From Dermanyssus gallinae (Eukaryota > Arthropoda > Arachnida > Mesostigmata > Dermanyssidae): a stretch of DNA of 64,000 nt. The stretch spans positions 1 to 64,000 of the forward strand of contig QVRM01002399.1 of NCBI GenBank assembly GCA_003439945.1. Direction: 5' to 3'. Below, piece after piece: positions 45,190 through 56,375 of the stretch (position 1 is its first letter; each line of letters begins with the position of its first letter). Below the pieces are notes generated by a model. It made no database searches. It was given only the letters and a program-made list of their open reading frames with translations, and was not told the DNA's origin. A program made the position numbers and the translations under genes.

Positions 45190-45340
45190 TTCTGTTTTGC
45201 GACTCAACGGTCGTCTGAGTGCAGTACTCAAGGTGCAGCCCAAGCAGTGGTTAAGACGAGGGAAAAGCGTTTCCCTCGTCTTAACCACTGCTTTTCCGTA
45301 TTCGCGCAGAAGACCGTAATGCCGCAAATACACCGACGTA
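45190..45340. repeat. Extended imperfect palindrome with perfect 24-bp hairpin core
   Basis: The core 45242-45265 is exactly complementary to 45270-45293 with a four-base loop AGCG. Outside the core the symmetry continues weakly: TTTGCGACTCAACGGTCGTC on the left faces the complement of AGAAGACCGTAATGCCGCAA on the right, after unmatched spacers of unequal length. Both strands have a short open frame across it, which is an automatic result of the palindrome. No known element was recognised. Confidence 0.7.
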
Positions 45341-45369
45341 AACAGCAACTATACATGATGAGTGATATG

Positions 45370-45660
45370 AGACAATGACTATGAAAGCAGATGACTATAA
45401 ATTACCGAAAATGACTAGAGACGGGTGAGCACAAACACGTGATTTGATCCAGACTAAGACTGATATGTCGAACTTCAATAGCCAGTGCAATAAACAACAG
45501 ATAACTCGTACACATAACCAAACACCTAGAATCAGATAGTATACACAATGCAAAGTTTTGATCAGCAGGGGAAATTGACCCCATGTCGAACGTCTGAGAA
45601 CTGCCGTCCCACGAATTTGCGGGCCTCATAATCCATGGTAAATATTCATCCCTTTTTTTT
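45370..45660. other. Spacer without a recognisable gene
   Basis: No supported feature. Confidence 0.35.
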
Positions 45661-45663
45661 ATT

Positions 45664-46180
45664 CACGAGGAATTGTTCACCGATAGTTCGTCCCTGCTGG
45701 CCAGACTGTATGTAGGATTGCTAGGAGCAATCTATGTGAGAGATTTAAAACGCCTGCTCGCGGGAATTCGTCACGCTCCGTCTGTATTTTACATTTTGGC
45801 AAATAGTGACAACAATGCGCCGGCCCACACAAGATTTCTTGTTCCTCAGACTTCGTCAAAGGGTGGTGTCACAGTTCTTAAACACCGCCTTATTCCACAC
45901 ATTTTGTCCCAAAATATTGCATGCTCTTCCTCAAACTTAAATCTGCCTCGAAGCCGGAACATTTTAGCGACTTGGCATATTGATCCAAGCTAAGTTGACA
46001 TCGGTTTTTGCCATAGCATCCCAGTAAACTAATTTTCTCAAGGCATTCCACACGCTTTACGATCGGTTCCGCAAGTGTGTGGGGAGGCAACGGATGTATT
46101 TTGAAAACTAACCATAATATGTACATTTTAATGTAACAACATTACAAATAATTTGATTTCGAGGTTGTCTCGGAACTTCT
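45664..46180 (+). pseudogene. Old mariner transposase fragment (C-terminal half)
   Basis: The plus-strand frame 45673-45993 reads DLKRLLAGIRHAPSVF and DNNAPAHTRFLVPQTSSKGG (45808-45867), then VTVLKH. These align with the second catalytic box (HDNAPAH) and the strand before the third box of mariner transposases. After a frame change near 45890 the usual YSPDLAPSD box is unreadable. The C-terminus returns in another frame as FLKAFHTLYDRFRKCVGRQR, then MYFEN (46036-46112), the conserved mariner ending. The stretch GGTTGTCTCGGAACTTCTTGAACC at 46164-46187 could be the remaining terminal repeat. The 5' half of the element is missing. It differs in sequence from the 21.7-kb mariner. Confidence 0.72.
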
Positions 46181-46857
46181 TGAACCCACTTACCTAACTT
46201 GGTATGCTAGATTTTATAGCCCTTTACAGCCGATAGATGTGGCTACATATTTCAAACACAAATGCTAACCACAAAGGTGACCATGCGGATGACCTGATCT
46301 GAAAACGGTCATGCTATGGATTTTCTTGCTCACCTTGCTCGATTAAATAAGATATCAAATGTGTTAGAGTCTAGTTGGTGGCGGTCACAGCAGGTTCATC
46401 AACAATGATGTGTTTGACGTTTCATCCTTGTGTACTGTGTACAGTGTATGTGTAGATGTAACTGTTACGTATTCGAATATTGTGACCCTTATAGCCGATA
46501 GCTAGCCCATGGAGCAGTATAGGACATACAATACGATGCCTATCGGCATGTAGCCTATTGTGCCACTGTAGCAGTGCCTTTCCGGGTAGCCATATCCCTG
46601 GATTCCACTCTAGTTTCTGCTTTCTAGCAGAGATAATTTACGTGATTATCGCGAAGCATTAAGAGTGAAACAAATCAAACTGCATAGATATTAACAGCAC
46701 ATAAACGACCAAAATTTTCGCTACAACAAAATAGTCTTTTAAAAAGGACAAATTTCGACAGAGGTTGTCGAACTGTGAAACTTCAGGATGAATCCCGTGT
46801 TGGTGCTGCCAGTTTTCTCAGCAGCATATCTTGCGGCGGATGAATATCTGCATGCTC

Positions 46858-46861
<4 letters not shown>

Positions 46862-46891
<30 letters not shown>
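46862..46891. repeat. (TA)n microsatellite
   Basis: Uninterrupted TA dinucleotides. Confidence 0.93.
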
Positions 46892-46894
<3 letters not shown>

Positions 46895-47011
46895 TACGAG
46901 AGTGAATGGACGAGGTGGTCAGTTTCGGCGCACGGATAGCATTTCAAAACTTGAATGTGTGTTTTTTAAAAAAAAAACACATTACGTTTTTCAATTCTGA
47001 ATAAATTATAT

Positions 47012-47057
47012 TTCAGAAATATAATATATATTCAGAAATATATATTATATTTCTGAA
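47012..47057. repeat. AT-rich perfect palindrome, 20-base arms
   Basis: The arm 47012-47031 is the exact reverse complement of 47038-47057, separated by six bases. A related TTCAGAAATAT motif recurs inside, so the palindrome may have arisen from local inverted duplication of a TTCAGAAATATA unit. Confidence 0.85.
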
Positions 47058-47734
47058 TATGTTTAAATATAGGTTGAAACTGTAAAAATACATGTACACA
47101 TATTTTCGATTTTAAATTACATAGGAAATGCAGGCAGCTGTAGTGGCGTCAGAAGGCCCTGACATCGGTCACTTTGGTCATACTTTTGCTTGTGCTCCAC
47201 GGGCATTCAAAGGCCAATCGTCAGAAAGCCATGCGACGTTCGGTCGTATATTAAGCATCCGCCACCTCAGACAGATACCAAAGGTCGCCACTTAAGGTGG
47301 AGTGCTTTCGTGTGTGGTCTTACGCCCTTACGTGGTCATTAGAATTTATGTTGTACATATAAAACTCCCGAGTCGCATGAGTGTCGGGCGTTGCGTTCGA
47401 GCACGTCGTCGGTGCCCTTATTGCCCTTGGGGGGACACTTTTCGTGTTCCAAACTAACCAACTCCCCTGTGTTACTGGCCTGCGCCCAGACGATGACCGC
47501 CTCCCCGCCCTCCTATGATAGTTGACCAATATTGGTAATGTACTCTCGATCAAATTTGTCCCGCTGCCACTGTTGGACAACGCGGCAACAGCAACAGCAG
47601 CAGCGGTAGAAGTCGTGGTGGGAGTAGTGAACGTCGCTCGGTGCTATGGTGGGTAGTGGTAGTTATCGCCGACCAGAGCCGAGAGGCGAAGAAGATGATT
47701 GCAGCTAGCCAGACGCGAGTGGTGGCGGCGGTTG

Positions 47735-47758
47735 TAGCAGTAGTAGTAGTAGTAGTAT
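47735..47758. repeat. (AGT)n microsatellite
   Basis: About eight AGT triplets. Confidence 0.9.
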
Positions 47759-48005
47759 TTGCAGAGTGGCGGCGGCCGGCCGGCCGGCTCCCAGCTCTCT
47801 CGTTTCGTGTCGCTGGTGGTGGCGCAAGCCAGTCCGTGGGCGATCATCCCGCCATACCTCTACGCAGCGGACAGACTCTGTCCGTCGTCTGCCGATTGCG
47901 TTTGCCGATCGGCGGCCGTTCGTTCAGTCACGGCGTCAATCTTGATCCGTCCAACCCATGGGAAAGAAGAAAGAGGAAAAGAGCAACAGAGCAGGAAAAA
48001 AGGTA

Positions 48006-48020
48006 GGGGGGGGGGGGGGG
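48006..48020 (+). repeat. Poly(G) run, 15 G
   Basis: Fifteen consecutive G. Confidence 0.9.
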
Positions 48021-49763
48021 AAACGAGGGATGTAGATGGGCTGGTCGTTGTTTCCTAACACAATTTGGTTAGTTCCTCGTGAGCTTCAACCACCGACCAA
48101 CGAGCCAACCAACCAACCAACCATCGCTCATGACTAACTTGGCTATTGGCTACTGCACCCTGGCCAGCAACGAACGCAGCAAAAGCAACGATCAGCGATA
48201 GCGCCTCATTGTCACTTGGGCCATCGTACACAGCTCGGTCAACTCCAACTCTCTGTCGGGAAGTCGCCTGGCTATGCACCGCTGCTGGTCTTCGCGACGT
48301 CGTCACCGTCGAAGTCGCCGTCGTTTTCCCCGCCGCGGCCGGGGCTCTACCTGACGTCAGGTCGGCATCTACCACTTGCCAAGGAAACAACTCACCACCA
48401 GTCACCACAAGGCCAACAAGTGGACTGATGCTGCCGCCGCCGATGCTGTTGCTGTTGTTGTTGCCACTAAACCGTGTAGGTCTAGTAACCCAGTGCATGA
48501 AAGCCAGAGAGGTAAACCAAAGTAAGGGAAGCGGCTATGGCATGTGCATCAGCCGCAATGGCCAGCCGACCGAGCCCCACTGACAGCAACAGCCCAACAG
48601 CAACAAAGAACAACAACGCCGCATCTTATCTGACGTCGACGATTCACTCTCTCGATGTGTTCCCTCGATGGGAGGACGACGAGAGCACCGTGGTGCCGCG
48701 GATGCTGATGATGTTGACGACGACGGCGACAACAACAACAATAGCAACAATAAGAGCAGCGACAGTGCAGCGGTCACTTTTGCCTTTGTCTGCTGGTTTT
48801 CCTTGATCGTTCGTAGAGAGGTGGTTGTTGCAGTAGCAGTAGCAGCATTACGAGTAGTACAGATGGTCGCCGTTCCGAAGTTAGCTACGAATTACGAGCG
48901 GCCGCCACTATGCGAAGGTGGGGCTGGCCGAGCCCGTAGGGCGTAGGGGAGAAGATGTCAACCGTCAGCAGGCAGCAGACTTCGGCCGGCACCTGCCTAC
49001 CTTTCGGCGGATCGAAAAGAAAAATAGTTTGGCCATGAATCTTTTTCTCGATGCTCTGATCGGATGGCCGTCGTATGCCATAGAGACGGTGGTGGCTGGC
49101 TGGCTGTAGCTGGCCCAGCAAAAGGAGCAGCACTCCGTAGTAGTCCGCAACGATGGAGAAGGTAATGGTGGTAGCCGTCCGTCGTCCACTAGGTTGTGTG
49201 TGTCTGTCTGTGTCTGTCTATCAAGGTGTATGCGGCAGCCGAGGCAAGAACACGGCGCTTCTCCCACACGGCGGCAACGACGGCGACGACGACAGCGGGG
49301 GCGGCCTTTCCACCTCCTGCATAGCAGAAAGAGAAAATTGAGGTGAGGTTGCCTAGAAACGACTCGGCAGATGCGCCTACGGGACCACCAGCAGTAGTGG
49401 CCACTTGCGTTTGCATACCTCGACGATGCACACCGGCTGGACCAAGAGGCAACTTGAGGGCCGCAAGAACGAGAGAGTGATGGAGAGTGGTGGAGTGTAC
49501 GGCGGCATTATATAAAAGCAGATACTCGGAGTAGGGGGTGGGGGAAGAGAGGGTCAAGAAGCTGAGCGACGCGTCTCTGATTCAGCTGGGGCAAGCGGGC
49601 AGACGACCGGTGGTAGCAGAAGCACCAACGGCACCCAGAGTTCATCCAGGCCACCACCTCTAAGCGTTCAGCTTCCGCACGGTTAGGTCAAAAAATCGAT
49701 TTTCACTCCTTATTGTCCTCCTATCACTACTGCAACGACTACTATTACAACTACCAGGCTATG

Positions 49764-49765
<2 letters not shown>

Positions 49766-49799
<34 letters not shown>
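49766..49799. repeat. (TA)n microsatellite
   Basis: TA dinucleotides ending in a T run. Confidence 0.93.
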
Positions 49800-49802
<3 letters not shown>

Positions 49803-50759
49803 TATATCAGGTCGTCGTGATGGTGATTTAGGCGGCCGAGAACCTCAGGTGTAATGTTGTTTTTGGAATGAAACGTGTAATCACCTCAGCTATGAGTGAA
49901 AAGATGCGGTTGTAAGTTCGGATGAGATCTACACCGTTTTCTAGATGTGCATCAATCGCATATAATTACGACAAGATGAGGTCTCAGTAAGCAAACGTCT
50001 ATTCCACACGCTAACGATGCTCTTATTATACGTGCATACTAAACCGCAGCCGTCTCAAGCTAGCTAAACCTAAACCATATTTACATGCAGCTAAGCATAT
50101 TTAAAGATATACTGTAGTAATTGCCTAACAGCAGTCAAATCAAATACGTTAAATCAATTTAGCCATATGCATAACATAAATTAGCGCCAAGCTCTAGTCT
50201 GAGCTGCATGCTCTACTGAGAGCCATGCTTGCCGCGGACTGTAACGCCGCAAACAACATGGTCACCAGAAAAGCATCTCTAGAGAATACGCCTTTCTCTG
50301 CTCTTCCTGTGACAATCATCCAGAGACAGGTTGTAGCCGGTAAAGCTGTAAGGGATAGATTGCCAAAAAGATTGCCTATCATATTACGAAGTCGATAAGA
50401 TCTTCTTTAGAGATGAAAATCTGAAACATAAGAAAAAGGGGAACGTGGGAGGACGGAAGGCATAATAGAGGGAACGTCACGTGTTGCGTTTAGTCGGCAC
50501 GGCCAGAACAACCCTAAGGTATCTCGACCCCAAGCAGAATGGGTGAGCTTTGCAAAATCTTCTCCACGTCTTTACGTTCTCGCCCATCGCGGACAGAATG
50601 GCGACGCAACTCGGAATACCTCACCGACAGAACACAGACCCAATACCAATGGGCACTCTGTCTCGAATGCTTCGCAACCACCCACGTTTGAAAGCTTCCT
50701 CAGCCAAGCCCTAGCCTCCCTACGATCAACTCTTTCGAACTACTAGGCTTTTATTCAGT

Positions 50760-51240
50760 CCACTGGTTTGCCCAAAATAAGACCGGCGCAGGTCGCCCTA
50801 GCGTTGGAGTTTTGGTTCTCAACAACCATCATGTGGGGGTTCCCATGCAACCCTAGCAGAGGATAATGTAATAAAGCTAAATGGCCTCAATCTTTGCATC
50901 CAAGCCGCTTACATTAGTCTCCTCGAGGTAAAATCTCCCCTCACACCTAGCAAAAAACGTATCAACGTACTCCGTGAGGTGCCGTCGACTGCCATTCATA
51001 TTGTGTGCGGAGAATTCAACGATCGATTAAAACGCCCGACATCCAGCGTACATTAGGAGACGTTGCCGCACCGTGGTTACTGGATCGTCAATTCAGTCAT
51101 TATGTCGGCCTTTGTGTCCATAATGGAGTCATAGGTAGTTTGGCAAGAAATGTGGGCTTTGACGAAATGAATTTCTCCGGAGAGAATCATTCGCTTAGGG
51201 AGGAGGCGTAGATTAGGCCTCATATCTCAATCGAGGTATA
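50760..51240 (+). pseudogene. LINE endonuclease (APE) fragment in copy 1
   Basis: Plus-strand frames read LNGLNLCIQAAYISLLEV (about 50880-50932) and IHIVCGEFNDR (about 50994-51026). AYI and GDFN-type boxes are two landmarks of the apurinic/apyrimidinic-like endonuclease of LINEs; here the Asp of GDFN is Glu (51012-51014). Frame breaks before and after make it non-functional. Orientation and spacing fit the start of the LINE whose RT follows at 51950. Confidence 0.6.
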
Positions 51241-51949
51241 CTTTTAGTCACAAGGTATATCGCGAAGAGGTTACCCGCGATGGAGTCATTTCGATTGACT
51301 CTAGTGGAAAGCCCCTTGTCCTACAATATTAGCGCAGCGTGCCTGTGTCCTATTAGCAGCGGATTCTATCGACATTAACTGCTACGTACGACACCTTGCC
51401 AAAATCTCCTGATCAGCTGTACACCTGTGCACCTAAATAAGGGAAACGTACCGTAGCTTAATGGGCTCTGACGGCTCATTCGCAAGGCCAAAAACGTATG
51501 CCTAATATTAAACGCAGTGCACTCAGTAATGTTATCAATAGCAACATATGCCAAGACCACTGGTCGCGACACCTATAAAGCACAGCGTCGGAGATATCTA
51601 CAGCACCAGAAAGACGAGCTCTTTCGTGTGGCATAGCGTCAGTCGCATAAATTACTTGCTCGATGGACATCAACATTATGTTTCCTTAGCTTTTCAACAG
51701 TAACCGACCACTTTGCTAGTTTACCTCCTGGGAAAGACGCTGTCTGAAAGCAGTCTCCTTACAATACTTTATTCTGGCCTTCTAAGATCTACACACACTA
51801 TAAGGCAGTCTAGACAGACCCAATAAAAAACGTGCACCTAGAAACTGCAATCGTCCTGCTCTCATAAACAAGGGCGCTGTTTAACAAATATCCCATACTT
51901 TTTCCATTCAGTGGGCGAAAGCTGTTCTTCTATTTCCTCCCAAAATTAA

Positions 51950-52800
51950 CGGCAGGTAGCTCTAGGGGGTGGCATTGCTAAAAAAAGCGCCTGTTACAAG
52001 CTGCTATCGGCACTAGTACCAATAACGTTAAAGCAGTTTTTAGAGGCCACGGGGGTTATACCAGACGAGCAACATTGTTTCCGGAAATGGTACTTCATAA
52101 AGACAGCATGTTCGGCGCTAATGGAGATAAAGGAGAAACCCTCTCGAAACCATCGTAATCGTTCTACGCTGTATTACTTAAAAAAATTCGCGCTAACGCT
52201 CAGCCAACACTTTACGTCCACAGGACTGCTTTCGCAGTGCAACAAAGTGTTATTCTAACAAGGACACAGCATTCAATATTTGGTTGGTGGCTGTCTTCTG
52301 GGCGCAATTACGAGCTTTTATAATAAGAACACCTTACTGGTGCTGGGTGAGCAGAATGTGTGGCCGGTAAGGCAAAATGTGGGAACCCCGCTGAGAAAAG
52401 AACCCACTGAATTAAGTCTCCTTCACTCCTTTGCTTGCCGGCCAAATTTTACCATAGTACAAAGTACTGAAGGCCATAGTTGTGATGCATGCAGATAATC
52501 GCTCATCACGACGCTCGTGTGTCCTTAAACGCATCACTTCTTTGGCAGATGCGTTTCTTGTCAATAAAAGGGCTAAAAATAAACGCAATGAACCCAAGGC
52601 TGGGAAATTCAAAAGCAGGAGTCGTTTGGCTGCCAAAGACGCTATGCGCTGCGCAGCTAACCCTTGTAAATTTCAACTTCTTTTAGTATTTGGGGCTTTG
52701 GCTTCATTGCACTAAGACGAACTTCACTGCGCATATCGTCGAGACAGTGCGCACAGCTCTAGTCCCACTCTATGGAGAGGTCATTATCCGGCGACTATAT
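51950..52800 (+). pseudogene. LINE reverse-transcriptase remnant in copy 1
   Basis: Around 52044-52140 the frame reads GVIPDEQHCFRKWYFIKTAC and SALMEIKEKP, the IP-xQxGFRxxxST box of APE-type LINE RT. The RT is then interrupted at 52179-52250 by a SINE tail. Further on, GLKINAMNPR (52570-52600) resembles the helix after the YADD box, and YLGLWLHCTKTNFTAHIVET (52690-52749) matches the YLG-strand and H of the thumb. The palm boxes with the catalytic Asp residues cannot be found, which suggests the SINE-bearing stretch replaced or separated them. Confidence 0.55.
52179..52250 (-). mobile_element. SINE tail inside LINE, copy 1
   Basis: The plus-strand DNA TTAAAAAAATTCGCGCTAAC, then CTCAGCCAACACTTTACGTC and CACAGGACTGCTTTCGCAGT, aligns base for base with 39769-39835 in the same orientation at roughly 75-80 percent. 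That is the non-tRNA body of the two-unit SINE. Only the 3' part is present; the tRNA-like promoter units are missing. Confidence 0.6.
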
Positions 52801-53400
52801 GTTCCGACGCCAATAGCACTCTTGCACCTCAATATTGTTTGAAGCTTGATGTATGGCCTTGACAGAGTATGACACCTAACTCAGACAAGCCTTAGTTTGC
52901 TTAAAAGGTGTTTTACAATGTACATGCGCTTTGCTTGTCATACGGGTATAAAGCCGTTTTGTTATCTAATGCAGGCTGCGCACTGACTGTTGGGATAATT
53001 CGATTGAGGTTCAAGACGCCGCGTACAGAGCCATTCGAAAGCTTTATCTCAGAATGGAAAAATAAAGTTGAACAAGTTGGACGGGAGATGGGAGACCTGG
53101 ATATTTTCAGTGCATCTCACCTCTGGTCTGGTGTTGCACGATTGTGGTTGTTGTGGTTGTGGACAATTGCCATGTCTTTGCTAGATACATATCTCATAGC
53201 TAACGTCACCTAGTCCGTTTGAACACGAATCTCCACAATGTGTGCATAGAGTGCACCTGCCGGCTGTGCTCTCAAGCGTGTACGCAGTGTCATGCGTCTG
53301 CCTGTCTGGCCTAGCCCTTACAAAGAGATCGCTGCACGGCCTCTCTCGAGTGACATGCCGAGAACAGTTGACAACAATTCAAGTATCATTATGCATACTC
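52800..53400 (+). pseudogene. B-family LINE C-terminal region in copy 1
   Basis: The frame 52908-53213 reads IIRLRFKTPRTEPFESFISE, WKNKVEQVGREMGDLDIFSA and SHLWSGVARL. It parallels IRVRLRSPITKPLQQFLLEW and the following Trp-rich part of the B-family copies at 19.8 and 43.8 kb. After a stop, CRLCSQACTQCHASACLA (53260-53313) matches their Cys tail. Thus the duplicated unit carries a more diverged B-family LINE in plus orientation. Confidence 0.65.
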
Positions 53401-53454
53401 AAAAATTAATATTTTAGACGCGTTTTACTAAAGTGCAGTTTTTTTACCTTGCAT

Positions 53455-53995
53455 TGTTTTGCGAAATGCTAACGTCAAACTTTTATCGGATCCGCTGCGC
53501 AACGACAATATGTTGTTGGTCTTCACTAGGGAACTCTCCCTTGTTGTAGATGGCATAACCAGACCCTTGTCAAGCATGGATCATATTGCAGTGTTAATCT
53601 CAACATATATCACTATACAGCACGCAGTTCTTGGGATTTTGCGTTCTCTGACCATTGCCCGGTCATCGTATCTGTTATCTGGCAGTACTGTAGTATATCT
53701 TAGCAGTTATCGCCGCAACCCAAAGTGGTCCAAGCCGCGAGAGAAGCGTTCTCCATTTTAATGAACTACACCGTGACTCGCCTCAATTCTGGAAATTCAT
53801 CAACAGAGACGTGGCAGACCTCAGTCTACTGTAGAGTTACCATCCACAGTAACAGGTGGCCCAGCAACAACCGAATAGGACCCGAAGGAGATAGCAGACG
53901 AGCTAACCCGTCACTTTGCTACTTTAGGACGTATCGAGCATCTCAAAGTGAACAGTGCTATCGGCAACCGTACTGCATAAGACATAAAAAAATGA
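53455..53995 (+). pseudogene. Second LINE endonuclease fragment in copy 1
   Basis: Frames read NDNMLLVFTRELSLVVDGIT, RPLSSMDHIAVLIS and, after a one-base loss near 53614, SSWDFAFSDHCPVIVSVIW. SDH-PV is the last conserved box of the APE endonuclease, ending in the catalytic His. The following 200 bases correspond to the linker before an RT that is absent. In copy 2 the one-base loss is not present and the endonuclease frame stays open across it. Confidence 0.6.
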
Positions 53996-54164
53996 CAGAT
54001 TCCTTTCACTAACCAATGTTTCTTTTTTATAAGGGTCTTGGTTTCGTTTCAATTCTAGGGCAAATTAGAATGAAAGTGTCATAAAAATGCCTGCATTTTT
54101 TGGAAGCTTTTTAACTTTAGTTTAGTAGAATGCTGATCAGTAAAGGCAACATACACACAAAAGT

Positions 54165-54418
54165 GACGGGCAGCACTTAGAAAGAGAACTAGTTCAAAGG
54201 AAGTATGCGGGAATATGAAATCGGAAAAGAATGGAGTAGAATGGTTATACGATAAAACACGAGGCAGCAGGCTGTTAGCGGATGCGAGAACAGGTATGTT
54301 AGACACGAGGGTGCAGCGGAACAGCTACAGGAATTAGAAACAACGGTTTGTCAGATATGCGGAAAGAGAGAGGAAACGGTAGATCATCTGGTTAGGGAGT
54401 GTGAACGATTTGAATGGA
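54165..54418 (+). pseudogene. Family-C LINE tail cut by duplication junction (copy 1)
   Basis: Reads EWLYDKTRGSRLLADARTGM, then LDTRVQ, matching EWVYNNSRASGLLADARAGM in the 33.2-kb LINE, and after a frame change CQICGKREETVDHLVRECER, the Cys/His tail. At 54418 it is cut by the junction to the second copy, so the last residues and the 3' UTR are missing here but present after copy 2. Confidence 0.72.
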
Positions 54419-55185
54419 AAACGTCTATTCCACATGCTAACGATGCTCTTATTATACGTGCATACTAAACCGCAGCCGTCTCAAGCTAGCTAAACCTAAA
54501 CCATATTTACATGCAGCTAAGCATATTTAAAGATATACTGTAGTAATTGCCTAACAGCAGTCAAATCAAATACGTTAAATCAATTTAGCCATATGCATAA
54601 CATAAATTAGCGCCAAGCTCTAGTCTGAGCTGCATGCTCTACTGAGAGCCATGCTTGCCGCGGACTGTAACGCCGCAAACAACATGGTCACCAGAAAAGC
54701 ATCTCTAGAGAATACGCCTTTCTCTGCTCTTCCTGTGACAATCATCCAGAGACAGGTTGTAGCCGGTAAAGCTGTAAGGGATAGATTGCCAAAAAGATTG
54801 CCTATCATATTACGAAGTCGATAAGATCTTCTTTAGAGATGAAAATCTGAAACATAAGAAAAAGGGGAACGTGGGAGGACGGAAGGCATAATAGAGGGAA
54901 CGTCACGTGTTGCGTTTAGTCGGCACGGCCAGAACAACCCTAAGGTATCTCGACCCCAAGCAGAATGGGTGAGCTTTGCAAAATCTTCTCCACGTCTTTA
55001 CGTTCTCGCCCATCGCGGACAGAATGGCGACGCAACTCGGAATACCTCACCGACAGAACACAGACCCAATACCAATGGGCACTCTGTCTCGAATGCTTCG
55101 CAACCACCCACGTTTGAAAGCTTCCTCAGCCAAGCCCTAGCCTCCCTACGATCAACTCTTTCGAACTACTAGGCTTTTATTCAGT

Positions 55186-55666
55186 CCACTGGTTTGCCCA
55201 AAATAAGACCGGCGCAGGTCGCCCTAGCGTTGGAGTTTTGGTTCTCAACAACCATCATGTGGGGGTTCCCATGCAACCCTAGCAGAGGATAATGTAATAA
55301 AGCTAAATGGCCTCAATCTTTGCATCCAAGCCGCTTACATTAGTCTCCTCGAGGTAAAATCTCCCCTCACACCTAGCAAAAAACGTATCAACGTACTCCG
55401 TGAGGTGCCGTCGACTGCCATTCATATTGTGTGCGGAGAATTCAACGATCGATTAAAACGCCCGACATCCAGCGTACATTAGGAGACGTTGCCGCACCGT
55501 GGTTACTGGATCGTCAATTCAGTCATTATGTCGGCCTTTGTGTCCATAATGGAGTCATAGGTAGTTTGGCAAGAAATGTGGGCTTTGACGAAATGAATTT
55601 CTCCGGAGAGAATCATTCGCTTAGGGAGGAGGCGTAGATTAGGCCTCATATCTCAATCGAGGTATA
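55186..55666 (+). pseudogene. LINE endonuclease (APE) fragment in copy 2
   Basis: Duplicate of 50760-51240; no difference seen by eye over this segment. Confidence 0.6.
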
Positions 55667-56375
55667 CTTTTAGTCACAAGGTATATCGCGAAGAGGTTAC
55701 CCGCGATGGAGTCATTTCGATTGACTCTAGTGGAAAGCCCCTTGTCCTACAATATTAGCGCAGCGTGCCTGTGTCCTATTAGCAGCGGATTCTATCGACA
55801 TTAACTGCTACGTACGACACCTTGCCAAAATCTCCTGATCAGCTGTACACCTGTGCACCTAAATAAGGGAAACGTACCGTAGCTTAATGGGCTCTGACGG
55901 CTCATTCGCAAGGCCAAAAACGTATGCCTAATATTAAACGCAGTGCACTCAGTAATGTTATCAATAGCAACATATGCCAAGACCACTGGTCGCGACACCT
56001 ATAAAGCACAGCGTCGGAGATATCTACAGCACCAGAAAGACGAGCTCTTTCGTGTGGCATAGCGTCAGTCGCATAAATTACTTGCTCGATGGACATCAAC
56101 ATTATGTTTCCTTAGCTTTTCAACAGTAACCGACCACTTTGCTAGTTTACCTCCTGGGAAAGACGCTGTCTGAAAGCAGTCTCCTTACAATACTTTATTC
56201 TGGCCTTCTAAGATCTACACACACTATAAGGCAGTCTAGACAGACCCAATAAAAAACGTGCACCTAGAAACTGCAATCGTCCTGCTCTCATAAACAAGGG
56301 CGCTGTTTAACAAATATCCCATACTTTTTCCATTCAGTGGGCGAAAGCTGTTCTTCTATTTCCTCCCAAAATTAA

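Larger units (their letters stand above)
46190..47570. other. AT-rich stretch without a gene
   Basis: Contains the TA microsatellite at 46862-46891 and an AT-rich palindrome at 47012-47057. Otherwise nothing recognisable. Confidence 0.4.
47570..49720. other. GC- and triplet-rich island
   Basis: CAG (47590-47603), AGT (47735-47758), GGCC (47771-47788), G15 run (48006-48020), CAAC (48108-48122), GCC/GCT (48432-48462), CGAC and GTCT tracts lie in CpG-rich DNA. Open frames occur on both strands with Val/Ala/Arg-rich low-complexity content and no domain. A possible host promoter or 5' UTR region; no gene is called. Confidence 0.33.
49993..54418 (+). repeat. Tandem duplication, copy 1 (4,426 bases)
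   Basis: This unit is repeated head to tail by 54419-58852. The start is fixed by AAACGTCTATTCCA, shared at 49993 and 54419, and the end by TTTGAATGGA, shared at 54418 and 58852. Flanking bases differ (C before 49993; C after 58852), so the junction has essentially no microhomology. The unit contains decayed LINE fragments and non-coding DNA, and I see no host gene in it. Confidence 0.95.

Noticed and set aside
50194..51676. Short open frames repeated identically in both tandem copies (for example 50543-50746 and 54969-55172)
   Set aside because: Identity between copies is explained by the recent duplication and does not indicate selection on protein sequence; no motif is present.
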